Assembly: GCF_018326265.1 (NCBI RefSeq) | Contig: NZ_AP023360.1 | Coordinates: 5,675,501-5,739,500, forward strand | Length of the DNA stretch: 64,000 bases | Direction of reading: 5' to 3' | From: Catellatospora sp. IY07-71 | Lineage (GTDB): Bacteria; Actinomycetota; Actinomycetes; Mycobacteriales; Micromonosporaceae | Shown: positions 9,846 to 20,456 of the stretch, one piece after another | Layout: every line of letters begins with the position of its first letter | Numbering within the stretch: position 1 is the first letter of the stretch | Translations under genes and position numbers: made by a program | The notes under the pieces: generated by a model | What the model saw: the letters and a program-made list of their open reading frames with translations, nothing else | The model's database searches: none | What the model was told of the DNA's origin: nothing

Positions 9846-10144
9846 CGGTCGCGCCGTTCACCCAGCCGCCACGCCCACAGCGCGACCAGGAAGGAGGCGA
9901 CGCTGAACGCCGCCGCCCACCACGCGGTCCGGGTCTGCCCCATCATCCACGCGTCGAGACCGATCGTGATCGCCCACAGCTGGCCGACCAGGATGGACAG
10001 CACCAGCGCCAGCCGCCCGGACAGCATCGACGAGCGCTCCGGATCGGTCTCCACCCCGGCGCCCGGCCCGGGGCCGGTGCTGCGGATGCGCGGGTCGGCG
10101 TACCCGCTGGTGGGCCTGATGCGGGGATAACGATCGTGGGTCAT
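9842..10144 (-). CDS. Small two-helix membrane protein in the nitrate reductase operon
   Basis: A 100-residue protein with a polar N-terminal half (about 1-38, rich in Arg, Pro and Gly) and two hydrophobic helices (about 42-62 and 72-92). It has no family I can name. Its ATG overlaps the Rieske stop by one base (TGATG) and its stop overlaps the narK start by 4 nt. Such tight coupling makes it very likely to be expressed and to work with its neighbours, for example as a membrane anchor or assembly subunit for the Rieske protein. The role is inferred from position only. Confidence 0.8.
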   Translation of the reverse strand: MTHDRYPRIRPTSGYADPRIRSTGPGPGAGVETDPERSSMLSGRLALVLSILVGQLWAITIGLDAWMMGQTRTAWWAAAFSVASFLVALWAWRLGERRDR

Positions 10145-10668
10145 CAAGCTTCCTCTCCCGAGCGCAGCGTGCCCACCGCGTAGATGCCGTCGGGACGCTC
10201 CTCCAGCAGCACCCGCGGCAGCGGCCGGGGCGGGGGACCGGCGGTCACCGCGCCCGTGCGCGGATCGAACACACCCTCGTGGCAGGGGCAGTAGAGCTCG
10301 CCCCGCTCGCCCCGGTCGGCCCGCCACAGCACCGCGCAGGCCAGGTGCGTGCAGATGGAGGAGTACGCGACCAGCGTCCCGTCGGCCATCCGCAGCGCCA
10401 CCGCCCGGTCCTCCTCGCCGGGGTAGCTGAACGCGATCGACTCGCCCGGCGCGAGCGCCGCCGTCACCAGCTTCGGCGGGGCCGTGCCGTCGCCGTGCCG
10501 GTGGAAGATCCCGGCGGCGACCGCCGCGCTGCCCAGCGCCAGCCCGCCCGACATGGTCACCGCCAGCCGCAGGTAGTCCCGCCGGCTGGTCAGCGAGTCC
10601 GCGGCGATGCGCTCCCGCAGCGCCGCGACCTCCTCGGCGGTGCGCCCGGCACGCTCGTCGACACTCAC
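10144..10668 (-). CDS. Rieske [2Fe-2S] protein, Tat-type N-terminus
   Basis: Electron-transfer subunit of 174 residues. The cluster ligands are clear: C106-T-H108 and C127-P-C129-H130, with C111 and C129 as the extra disulfide pair of bc1/b6f-type Rieske proteins. The N-terminus has a cytosolic stretch, then SRRDYLRLAV and a hydrophobic helix (about 36-54). This looks like a twin-arginine signal-anchor, placing the cluster on the outer face of the membrane. It lies between the ferredoxin-like subunit (25-nt gap) and a small membrane protein. A Rieske protein inside a nitrate reductase operon is unusual and suggests a quinol-to-reductase route other than classical NarGHI. Confidence 0.93.
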   Translation of the reverse strand: MSVDERAGRTAEEVAALRERIAADSLTSRRDYLRLAVTMSGGLALGSAAVAAGIFHRHGDGTAPPKLVTAALAPGESIAFSYPGEEDRAVALRMADGTLVAYSSICTHLACAVLWRADRGERGELYCPCHEGVFDPRTGAVTAGPPPRPLPRVLLEERPDGIYAVGTLRSGEEA

Positions 10669-10693
10669 GGCACCACTCCCTCGTCTGCGCCGC

Positions 10694-11346
10694 TCACGGA
10701 AGAGGCTCCCCGAGGACGTTGTCGGCGTTCGGCTCCAGGTGCCCGGCCGGCTGCGGGCTGCCCGTGACGCGAGGGTGCTCGCCCGCGCCGCCGGGCAGCG
10801 GCAGGCCGCGCGGGCGGTCCCGGGGCACCACCACGGCCACGCCGGTGGACAGGATGGTGCCGTCGATGTCGAAGGTGCTGGCCACCTCGACGCCGGGCCG
10901 TTCAGTGCGCAGCTCGTCGAGGGTGCCGTAGAAGATCGAGCCGGTCGGGCACACCGTGGCGCACATCGGGGCCAGCCCGTACGACGTGCGGTCGTAGCAC
11001 AGGTTGCACTTGAACTGGAGCTTCGCCGCCAGGTCGATCTTCGGCACGCCCATCGGGCAGGCGTTGACGCAGTTGCCGCAGCCGATGCACCGGCTCTTGT
11101 CCGCGTCGTGCACCACCCCGTCCGGGGTGACCAGGATCGCCTCGGCCGGGCACACCTGCGCGCACGGCGCGAGCGGGTCCTCGCAGTGCATGCACACGGT
11201 CGGGCTGGACGCGACGCTGCTGCCCTGGTCCAGGTAGTCCAGGTGGATCATCGAGCGGCCCCGGTGCGAGTCGCACTCCCGGCACGCCGACACGCACGCC
11301 TGGCAGCCGATGCACCTGCCCGGGTCGATGACGATGGTGCGGCCCA

Positions 11347-11350
<4 letters not shown>
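10694..11350 (-). CDS. Four-cluster ferredoxin-like electron-transfer subunit
   Basis: A 218-residue iron-sulfur subunit of the DMSO-reductase beta (NarH/NrfC) type. Four Cys groups are visible: CIGCQACVSAC, CMHCEDPLAPCAQVC, CIGCGNCVNAC and CNLCYD paired with CATVCPTGS. They give the usual four [4Fe-4S] sites in the first about 150 residues. The rest is a Gly/Pro-rich tail. No signal peptide is present, so it faces the cytoplasm with the molybdenum subunit. The ATG at 11350 (or 11347) overlaps the stop of the molybdopterin gene, so the two subunits are coupled one-to-one. Confidence 0.93.
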
Positions 11351-13632
<2,282 letters not shown>

Positions 13633-13633
13633 C

Positions 13634-14635
13634 TCAGAACCCCCGCTTCACTTCCGTGCGGTACGCCTGGCCCCGCGCCAGGCGCTTACAGCGTGGGCAG
13701 GTCAGCACGACCTGGTCGAAGCCGAGCTTCAGGTCCTGCATCGTGCCCCGCAGGTTGTCGACGTACGCCGTGGTGTCGATCGGCTCGCCGCACACCCGGC
13801 ACGGCTGCACCGACCCGTGCTCGGTGTACTTGAACAGCTGCATGCCGACCGCGGCCGGGCGCTGCGCGATGTGGAAGAACTTGCCGAAGGGCAGGTAGAG
13901 CAGCGTCAGCACGACCGCGGCCATGTGCAGCACGGCCAGGAACTCGTACCCGCCGCCGTGCAGGAAGACGCTGGAGAAGGTGAGCAGCAGCCCGGTCACC
14001 GAGATGATGATCAGCGCCAGCAGCGGCACCAGGTCGTAGCCGAAGCGCTGCCCGGTGCTGGCCTCCCGGTCGCGCATCCGCCGGACCAGGAAGTACGTCG
14101 CTCCGGCGATCACCAGCACGGCGGCCAGGTCGAGCCCGTGGAAGGCGATCCAGCCGACCACCGACAGCGCGTCGAACTTCGCGAGGCTGAATCCCCACAG
14201 GTTCATCGAGTACTGCGGCCCGGAGCCGGTGGGGGACGTGAAGGTGAACCAGCCCCAGCTCAGCGGGAACGTGATCAGCGCGGCGAGTACACAGCCCCAG
14301 AAGATCAGCTGGTGGGCCGCCCAGCGGGCGCGCGAGCGCGCCCCGAGGAACTTCTGGAACCCGAGGTACGTGGCGATCATGCGGGGCAGCGCGGTCGGCG
14401 CCCGGCGCATGTTCTGCCAGGACAGGGCCGCTCCCCAGCCCTTCTTGAACAGCCGCCGCGCGCCCGGCGAGGAGATCCACACCGTGTACCGGTAGGCGAT
14501 GCCGAAGGCCAGGAACACGCTCGCGATGGCGTAGGGGGCCAGCGCCGAGTCGAAGTTGTGCAGGCCGCGGCTGCCCAGGAAGATCGCCGCGCAGAGCACG
14601 AGAGCGGTGACGATGCCGGCGACCACGGGCTTCAT
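13634..14635 (-). CDS. NarI-like membrane cytochrome b subunit with C-terminal zinc-ribbon-like tail
   Basis: A 333-residue protein with about six hydrophobic helices and several conserved-looking intramembrane histidines (AAHQLIFWG, AFHGLDL, FLHGGG, VLHMAAV, FFHIAQRP), consistent with a di-haem quinol oxidase of the NarI/HdrE type. The last about 70 residues are soluble and carry two CxxC pairs (CRVCGEP and CPRCKR), a zinc-ribbon or metal-binding addition not found in E. coli NarI. It is the first gene of the nitrate reductase operon, 1 nt before the molybdopterin gene. It probably passes electrons from menaquinol to the FeS subunits. Confidence 0.8.
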   Translation of the reverse strand: MKPVVAGIVTALVLCAAIFLGSRGLHNFDSALAPYAIASVFLAFGIAYRYTVWISSPGARRLFKKGWGAALSWQNMRRAPTALPRMIATYLGFQKFLGARSRARWAAHQLIFWGCVLAALITFPLSWGWFTFTSPTGSGPQYSMNLWGFSLAKFDALSVVGWIAFHGLDLAAVLVIAGATYFLVRRMRDREASTGQRFGYDLVPLLALIIISVTGLLLTFSSVFLHGGGYEFLAVLHMAAVVLTLLYLPFGKFFHIAQRPAAVGMQLFKYTEHGSVQPCRVCGEPIDTTAYVDNLRGTMQDLKLGFDQVVLTCPRCKRLARGQAYRTEVKRGF

Positions 14636-14706
14636 ACGCCCGATGCTATGGGGCGGCTAGGGCTGTTCATGGTGTTTTGGCAGCATAGGTGGGTGGGAGC
14701 AGTTCT

Positions 14707-14773
14707 GATGATCGGTGTCTCGTGTCAAGATCTGCGGTCTGGCCGCAGGTTCCGCCACGAGACACCGATCATC
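14707..14773. repeat. Intergenic palindrome A (TCGTGTC family)
   Basis: Perfect 18-bp arms (14707-14724 and 14756-14773) around a 31-nt loop that itself contains a 6-bp stem (CTGCGG/CCGCAG). It starts 6 nt after the stop of the isoamylase gene, so it can end that transcript. Its loop resembles that of copy C at 62805-62861 in length (31 nt) and in about two thirds of positions. Confidence 0.8.
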
Positions 14774-14778
14774 GGGCG

Positions 14779-17079
14779 CTACTTCGCGATGAGCAGCAGG
14801 ACAGCCCGGCCGCGCAGCACGTAGGCCGTCCCGGCCCCGCCGATCAGGGCCTCGCTGCCGGGGGCGGCGACCTGTCCGGCGCCCTCGGCCCAGGGCGCCG
14901 TGTCGGTGACCCGGTACCACTGCCTGCCCGCGGGCGGCGCGGGCAGCGTGAAGGTCACGTCACCCGACCAGCCGTTGTACGCCGTGTACAGCGCCGCGGC
15001 GCTGTCGCCGAACTCGGTGCCGTCGATACGCCAGGCCAGCGCGTGGTTGCTCGCGCTGCCCCAGTACGCCGAGTCCGGCGCGACCCCGGCCGGGGTGAAC
15101 CACTCCAGCTGGCCCATGCCGTTGGCGTTGGTGTCGGACGCGGTGTAGAAGTTCACCGGCCGCAGGGCCGGGTGCGCCTTGCGGAAGGCGATCATCCGCT
15201 GGGTGAAGGTCTTGAAGTTGGTCTCGTCCGTGGTCAGCGACCAGTCCAGCCAGTTCGCCGACGAGTCGAGGTTGTACGGGTTGTTGTTGCAGTTGATCGA
15301 CCGCAGCGTCTCGTCGCCCCCGGTCATCATCGGCGTGCCGCCCGACAGCATCAGGAACGCGAACGCGTTGCGGGCCGCCTTGCGCTGGTCGGCCGCGACC
15401 CCGCCCTGGTCCCAGGAGATGTTGTCGTCGCTGCCGCCGTCCGACGGCCCGTACGGCCAGGCCTGACCGTTGTTCTTGCCGTTGCACGAGTACAGGTCCT
15501 TCTGGGTGAACCCGTCGTGGGCCACCATGAAGTTGACCGAGTGCCACGGGCGGCGGCCGTCGTCGCCGTACAGGTCGGACGAGCCCGCGAACCGGGTGGC
15601 CAGCTCGCTCGGGGTGACCGCGTCCACGCCCAGCTTGTTCTGGTCGCGGCGCAGCGTGTCGCGGTAGATGCCGTTCCACTCCGACCATGCCGCCGGGAAG
15701 TTGCCCACCTGGTAGGTGCCGGTGCCGATGGCCCAGGGCTCGGCGATCCAGTCCACGCCGCTGCCGCCGCCGGCCGGGCGGGCCGGCATCTCGGCGGTGA
15801 GCCGGTTCAGCGCGGTGTTCGCGTCGGTGCGGCTGTAGCTGAAGCAGCCGTGCTGGCAGGTGTTGCCCAGCACCGAGGCCAGGTCGAACCGGTAGCCGTC
15901 CACGCCGAGGGTGTTCTTCCAGTACGCGACCGAGTCCACGATCAGGTTCTGCGCGGCCGGGTTGCGGGTGTTGAAGTCGTGCCCGAGCCCGGTGTGGTCC
16001 AGCGAGCCCTGCATGTCGCCGGTCAGCGAGTAGTAGGCCGGGTTGTCCAGGCCGCGCCACGAGAAGATGTGGTACGTGTTCTTGTCGCCGATCGCGCCGC
16101 CCTCGGCGGTGTGGTTGTAGACGACGTCGACCAGCACCTTGATCCCGGCGTCGTGGAACGCCTTGACCATCGCCTTGAACTCGCGGGTGGGCCCGCCGGG
16201 GGACTTGTCGTAGGAGTAGCGCCGGTCCGGGGCGAAGTAGTTCAGGGTCATGTAACCCCAGTAGTTGTCGCCCGCGGTGCTGCTCGGGTTGGTGTCGTTG
16301 GCGTCGTTCTGCGTCTCCTGCAGCGGCAGGAACTCCACCGCGGTCACGCCGAGCGACGCCAGGTACGCCGCCTTCTGCCCGGCGGCCTTGTAGGTGCCGC
16401 GCTCGGCCGCCGCGATGCTCGTGTCGTTCTTGGTGAGGCCGCGCAGGTGCACCTCGTACACGATGTCGTCCTTGAAGGCCCGGGTCGGCTTGGTGCCGAA
16501 ACTCGTGCTGTCGGCGGCCAGCACGATGCCCTTGGGCGCGATCGTGCCGGTGTCCACCGCGCGGTTGGCCGGGCCGGACGAGTAGGCCGAGGCGACCCCG
16601 TCGGGCAGCGCGGTGTCGTGGCTCATCTCGCGGGCGTACGGGTCCAGCAGCAGCTTGTTCGGGTTGAACCGGTTGCCGGAGGCGTCCACGTCGGAGACGA
16701 ACCCGGTGCTGGAGCCCTTGGTCCAGCTCGCGCTGTAGGGCCAGTTCGGGCCCCAGGCCCGGTAGCCGTAGTAGACGGTGCCGGTGACGCCCGCCGCCTG
16801 GAGCGTGGCGGTGCTGACGGCCACCGCCCAGACGTCGCCGGTGCCCTTGGTCAGCACGTACGACGCCTTCTCCTGGGCGCCGGTGGCGGCGGCGTAGACG
16901 TAGACCGCGATCCGGGTGGCGCGGGACGAGTACACCCGGAAGTTGATGTTGGTGCCGGAGTAGCGTCCGCCGAGCGTCTGGGTGTCGATGCCGGCGGAAG
17001 CGGGAACGGTGGGGGCGACGAGGGTGAGCCCGGCGGCCGTCAGGGTGGCGGCGAGTAGGGCCCTCCAGAGGCGATGCAT
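14779..17079 (-). CDS. Secreted isoamylase-type glycogen debranching enzyme (GH13)
   Basis: Extracellular alpha-1,6-glucosidase of the isoamylase/GlgX group, 766 residues. A Sec signal peptide ends near PASAG (about residue 29). Next come a CBM48-like early-set domain (about 30-190) and a GH13 barrel. Visible catalytic regions are VDVVYNHTAEG (region I), GYRFDLAS with the nucleophile Asp (II), WIAEPW with the acid/base Glu (III) and VAHDGF (IV). The C-terminal beta domain ends at 14779. Cellular GlgX lacks a signal peptide, so this copy degrades external starch, glycogen or pullulan. A doubled TTGCAA site about 40 bp upstream suggests maltose-type repression by a LacI/MalR protein. Confidence 0.92.
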   Translation of the reverse strand: MHRLWRALLAATLTAAGLTLVAPTVPASAGIDTQTLGGRYSGTNINFRVYSSRATRIAVYVYAAATGAQEKASYVLTKGTGDVWAVAVSTATLQAAGVTGTVYYGYRAWGPNWPYSASWTKGSSTGFVSDVDASGNRFNPNKLLLDPYAREMSHDTALPDGVASAYSSGPANRAVDTGTIAPKGIVLAADSTSFGTKPTRAFKDDIVYEVHLRGLTKNDTSIAAAERGTYKAAGQKAAYLASLGVTAVEFLPLQETQNDANDTNPSSTAGDNYWGYMTLNYFAPDRRYSYDKSPGGPTREFKAMVKAFHDAGIKVLVDVVYNHTAEGGAIGDKNTYHIFSWRGLDNPAYYSLTGDMQGSLDHTGLGHDFNTRNPAAQNLIVDSVAYWKNTLGVDGYRFDLASVLGNTCQHGCFSYSRTDANTALNRLTAEMPARPAGGGSGVDWIAEPWAIGTGTYQVGNFPAAWSEWNGIYRDTLRRDQNKLGVDAVTPSELATRFAGSSDLYGDDGRRPWHSVNFMVAHDGFTQKDLYSCNGKNNGQAWPYGPSDGGSDDNISWDQGGVAADQRKAARNAFAFLMLSGGTPMMTGGDETLRSINCNNNPYNLDSSANWLDWSLTTDETNFKTFTQRMIAFRKAHPALRPVNFYTASDTNANGMGQLEWFTPAGVAPDSAYWGSASNHALAWRIDGTEFGDSAAALYTAYNGWSGDVTFTLPAPPAGRQWYRVTDTAPWAEGAGQVAAPGSEALIGGAGTAYVLRGRAVLLLIAK

Positions 17080-17119
17080 GACGGTTCCTTCCCGTAACGG
17101 GCGTTTGGGAGGCGGAGCG

Positions 17120-17135
17120 TTGCAAGACCTTGCAA
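17120..17135. promoter_or_regulatory. Doubled TTGCAA site upstream of the secreted debranching enzyme
   Basis: Two TTGCAA hexamers, each self-complementary, are separated by GACC; a related GTGCAAG follows at about 17153. The form TTGCAA-N4-TTGCAA matches operators known for LacI-type maltose regulators in actinomycetes. It lies 41 bp before the start at 17079. No malR gene is in the window. Confidence 0.6.
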
Positions 17136-17230
17136 AGGTTGACTTAGGTTACGTGCAAGTTTCAACGCCGTAAAGGGTCGTTAAGGCGGCGGTGACGCCG
17201 TCGCCGCAGGAGGATGGAGGGGTGGAGGAC

Positions 17231-17881
17231 ATGACGTCCGCAGGCAACGGCACCGCGGCCGAGGTCGTCATCCCGGTGACCGGGGCCGCGCTCGGCGCGC
17301 ATCTCGCGATACCCCCGAAGGCCGCCGGCCTGGTGGTGTTCGTGCACGGCAGCGGCAGCAGCCGGCACAGCCCGCGCAACCAGTACGTCGCCCGCTACCT
17401 GCGCGACGCCGGGCTCGGCACGCTGCTGTTCGACCTGCTCAACGAGGCCGAGGAGAGCGACCGCGGCAACGTCTTCGACATCGGACTGCTCGCCGGCCGG
17501 CTGACCGAGGTGCTCACCTGGCTACGGCGGCAGGAGGCCGCGCAGGGCCTGCCCGTCGGGCTGTTCGGGGCGAGCACCGGCGCCGCCGCCGCGCTGTGGG
17601 CCGCCGCCGACGCGGGCGACGGCGTCGCCGCCGTGGTGTCCCGCGGCGGCCGCCCCGACCTCGCCGACGGGCGGCTGGCGGCGGTACGCGCGCCGACCCT
17701 GCTCATCGTCGGCGGGCTCGACCACACCGTGCTGGAGCTCAACCGGCAGGCCGCCGCACAGCTCACCTGCGAGCACGCCGTCGAGGTGGTGCCCGGCGCG
17801 ACGCACCTGTTCCCGGAGCCGGGCACCCTGCAGCAGGCCGCGACGCTGGCCCGCGACTGGCTGGTCCGGCACGTGCGCTGA
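17231..17881 (+). CDS. Dienelactone hydrolase/alpha-beta hydrolase family protein
   Basis: Soluble alpha/beta hydrolase of about 216 residues. The oxyanion-hole strand is VVFVHGSGSSRHS, the nucleophile elbow is GLFGASTGAAAA (Ser in GASTG), the acid is in VGGLDHTVL and the catalytic His is in GATHLF. This is the standard Ser-Asp-His layout. Two starts, GTG 17222 and ATG 17231, each have a GGAGG-like site about 8 nt upstream; ATG is given. It runs alone on the plus strand, divergent from the debranching enzyme. Close relatives are often annotated as phosphoribosyltransferase-linked hydrolases, but the substrate is unknown. Confidence 0.85.
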   Translation: MTSAGNGTAAEVVIPVTGAALGAHLAIPPKAAGLVVFVHGSGSSRHSPRNQYVARYLRDAGLGTLLFDLLNEAEESDRGNVFDIGLLAGRLTEVLTWLRRQEAAQGLPVGLFGASTGAAAALWAAADAGDGVAAVVSRGGRPDLADGRLAAVRAPTLLIVGGLDHTVLELNRQAAAQLTCEHAVEVVPGATHLFPEPGTLQQAATLARDWLVRHVR

Positions 17882-17999
17882 CGTGCCCGGCTGCCGTCAG
17901 ACGGCGTACGCGCGCTGGTCCGGCGGCAGCGGCCGCAGGCGATGTAGGGGCACCCGCACAGCGGCCCCGCTCGGCGGCGGCGCGACTACAGTGGCGCTC

Positions 18000-18713
18000 A
18001 TGTGCACCGTCGCGGTCGGCTTCGAGCCGTCGTCCCCGGTCCCGTTGCTGGCCCTGGCCGTACGCGATGAGCTGCTGGTGCGGCCGTGGGAGGCGCCCGG
18101 CGCGCACTGGCCCCGCCATCCGGGCCTGCTCGGCGGCATCGACCTGGTCGCGGGCGGCACCTGGCTGGCCGTCGACCCGGCGGCGCGGCGGGCCGCGTTC
18201 GTGCTCAACGGGCGCGGGCGGCTCGCCCCGGAACACGGCCGCCGCTCGCGGGGCGACCTGCCGCTGCTGGCCGCCTCCGGTGCGCCGCTGCCCGAGAAGC
18301 TCGCCGCCTACGACCCGTTCTACCTGATCACCGCGGGGCTGACCGGCGCGTCCATGGTGAGCTGGGACGGCGAGGTGCGGGACGAGACGGTGCTGCCCGA
18401 GGGCGTCACCGTGGTCGTCAACAGCGGCGCCGACCCCGCCGAGCCGAGAGCGGCGCGGCTGCTGGCGGCGCTGCGCGCGGGCGTACGCCCCGATCCGGCC
18501 GCCGGGTGGGGCGACTGGCTCGGCCTGGCCGCCGGGCAGGGTGTCGCGCGGGAGGACGATGCGGCGCTCATCCTGCGGCGCACCTTCGGCGACGACCTGC
18601 GCTACGGCTCCAGCTCGGTCACCCTGCTGGCGCTCGGCCCCGACCTGGTCCGCTACGACTTCGCGGCCGTGCCCGACGAGCCCGGGCCGCTCGCACTGAC
18701 CAGGGTCGTCTGA
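18000..18713 (+). CDS. NRDE-family (TANGO2-like) protein
   Basis: A 237-residue protein beginning MCTV, which places Cys2 at the N-terminus after Met removal, as in Ntn-hydrolase-like NRDE/TANGO2 proteins. The name-giving motif is reduced to VRDE at about residue 22. The segments GGTWLAVD and YGSSSVTLLAL are typical of the family. Human TANGO2 relatives are linked to lipid or haem handling; the bacterial role is not established. It ends one base before the stop of the convergent acetyltransferase gene, so the two transcripts must overlap. Confidence 0.8.
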   Translation: MCTVAVGFEPSSPVPLLALAVRDELLVRPWEAPGAHWPRHPGLLGGIDLVAGGTWLAVDPAARRAAFVLNGRGRLAPEHGRRSRGDLPLLAASGAPLPEKLAAYDPFYLITAGLTGASMVSWDGEVRDETVLPEGVTVVVNSGADPAEPRAARLLAALRAGVRPDPAAGWGDWLGLAAGQGVAREDDAALILRRTFGDDLRYGSSSVTLLALGPDLVRYDFAAVPDEPGPLALTRVV

Positions 18714-18714
18714 G

Positions 18715-19608
18715 TCAGCCCAGCTCGCCCAGGCAGGACCACTGCGCGGCGACCGGCTGGTAGCCGAGGCGGGCGTTGACCGCGAGCATCGGCGCGTTCG
18801 ACTCGTCGTTGGACGTGTACGCCATGGTGACGCCCCGCCCGGCCGCCCGGTGCAGCGCCGCGGTCTTGACCAGCCGAGCCAGCCCACGGCCCCGGTGCTG
18901 CGGCAGGGTCGCGGTCATGTCCGACCACATCCGCGTGCCGTCGCGCTTGACCAGGGTGAACGCGGCGATCCCGGTGCCGTGCAGCGCGGTCGTGCTGGCC
19001 TCGCGGTCCAGGCCGAGGTTGTCCCACACCTCGTAGCGCCAGGTCTCGAAGGTGACCGCGTCCTTCGGCACGTCGCCGGGCTCGTCCGCGCTCGCCGCCA
19101 CGTCCGCGGCGTACACGGTGCGCGCGTCCAGGGCGGACAGGGCGACGACGGTGATGCCGGGCGGCGGGTCCGGCACCGGCGGGGCGAGCCGGGTCTCCAG
19201 GGCCGAGTAGCGGGCCTCACGGCTGGGCGTGAACCCGCGCGCACGGGCGAAGCCCAGCGAATCCGTCTGCGCCCAGGTGCGCACCCGGCGCACCCCGAGC
19301 CCGGCCAGGTGCTCGCGGGCGGCGCCGAACAGGGCGGTGCCGCCGCCGCGCCCCCGGTGCTCGGGGTGCACGTGCAGCAGCGAGATCTCGCCGAAGTCCG
19401 CCTCGGTGGTGGTCGTGTTCCGGAACGCCGACACCCAGCCGACGACGCGTCCGCCGTCCTCCGCGACGAACGCCGTCCAGCAGCCGTCCGGCGGGTCGGC
19501 GATCATCTGGCGGGTCGACGCGACCCCGCGCACCAGGTACGGGTACACGGCGGCGCGCAGCGCGACCACGGCGGCGGCGTCGTCGGGTCGTGCGGTCCGC
19601 AGCTCCAC
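18715..19608 (-). CDS. Tandem GNAT N-acetyltransferase
   Basis: About 297 residues with two GNAT folds. The first (about 1-145) has the acetyl-CoA loop HPEHRGRGGGTALFG and the second (about 150-297) has LPQHRGRGLARLVKTA. Double-GNAT proteins of this size include mycothiol synthase and various drug or metabolite acetyltransferases. The substrate cannot be told here. GTG 19608 is chosen because GGGAGAA lies about 7 nt upstream; a TTG at 19629 lacks a ribosome site. It is convergent with the NRDE gene and divergent from the HAD gene, with about 140 bp between the starts. Confidence 0.82.
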   Translation of the reverse strand: MELRTARPDDAAAVVALRAAVYPYLVRGVASTRQMIADPPDGCWTAFVAEDGGRVVGWVSAFRNTTTTEADFGEISLLHVHPEHRGRGGGTALFGAAREHLAGLGVRRVRTWAQTDSLGFARARGFTPSREARYSALETRLAPPVPDPPPGITVVALSALDARTVYAADVAASADEPGDVPKDAVTFETWRYEVWDNLGLDREASTTALHGTGIAAFTLVKRDGTRMWSDMTATLPQHRGRGLARLVKTAALHRAAGRGVTMAYTSNDESNAPMLAVNARLGYQPVAAQWSCLGELG

Positions 19609-19748
19609 GCGGGGTTCTCCCGTCCTCAAGGCGATCTTGAACGATCCTGCCCCAGCCGGCGTCGGACGGCGACCGGATTATCACGCCCGCGAACGCGGCC
19701 GTCCGGGCGGTACGCTGCCCCGACTGCCACGGGGGAGGACACTTGACC

Positions 19749-20450
19749 ATGACGGCTGAACCGCGGGCGATCCGGGTCCGCCCCCATGTGGCTCGCGTCG
19801 TCGCTCCCGCTGAGCACGTCCTGCTGGACCTCGACGGGATCATGTTCGACGTGCGCGCGGTCATCGGCGAGCGCCGCGAGCAGGCGGTCGCCGACCTGCT
19901 GGCCGCCCGGCCGTACCGTCCGCGCCCCACCCCCGTCTCCTTCTGCTGGGGCCTGTTCCCCACGCTGGAGTACCTCGCCGCGCACGAGCCCGACCACGCC
20001 GCCGAGGCGGAGGCGCTGGTGTCCCGCGTGGAACGCGATGCCGCACTCGCCGCCGCGGCCATGCCGGGGCTGACCGAGGTCCTCGGCGCCTGTGCCGCGA
20101 CAGGCCGGACGGTGGCGGTGGTCAGCGCCATGTGCGAGCAGGCCGTGCGGGCCGCGCTGCGGGCACACGGGCTCGACGGGCAGATCGCGGCCATCGCGGC
20201 ACGGCAGGGACCGGATCTGTCGACAGTGGACCTGGAATGGGCCGTCATGCGTGCGGCGTCCCTGCTCGACGCGCCTCCGGCGACCTGCCTGAGCGTGAGC
20301 GGCAGCTTCGTCCGCCTGAGCGCGGCCAGGAGAGCCGGCGCCGCCACCCTCGGATGCGAATGCGGCCGCGACAGCCGCAGGTGGATGGCCGACGAGCACA
20401 CCCCGGTCGTGGCGAACCTGTGGCAGCTGAGCGCCGCCCTGCGGGGCTGA
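19749..20450 (+). CDS. HAD-superfamily hydrolase
   Basis: A 233-residue HAD protein. Motif I is LLDLDGIMFD (about residue 28), where the usual Thr/Val after DxDG is Ile. Motif II is probably AVVSAMCEQAV, and a C1 cap fills the space between. Motif IV appears weak (LSVSGSFVRLSAA instead of the usual acidic pair), so catalysis may be altered. ATG 19749 is preferred over TTG 19743 because the GGGAGG site lies about 10 nt before the ATG. It ends 6 bp from the convergent AraC-type gene. The substrate is unknown; phosphoglycolate-phosphatase-like is a guess. Confidence 0.75.
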   Translation: MTAEPRAIRVRPHVARVVAPAEHVLLDLDGIMFDVRAVIGERREQAVADLLAARPYRPRPTPVSFCWGLFPTLEYLAAHEPDHAAEAEALVSRVERDAALAAAAMPGLTEVLGACAATGRTVAVVSAMCEQAVRAALRAHGLDGQIAAIAARQGPDLSTVDLEWAVMRAASLLDAPPATCLSVSGSFVRLSAARRAGAATLGCECGRDSRRWMADEHTPVVANLWQLSAALRG

Positions 20451-20456
20451 CCCGGA

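Noticed and set aside
18000..18713. NRDE gene considered as a truncated hydrolase
   Set aside because: Length, the MCTV start and the internal blocks fit an intact TANGO2-like protein; only the NRDE motif is degenerate.
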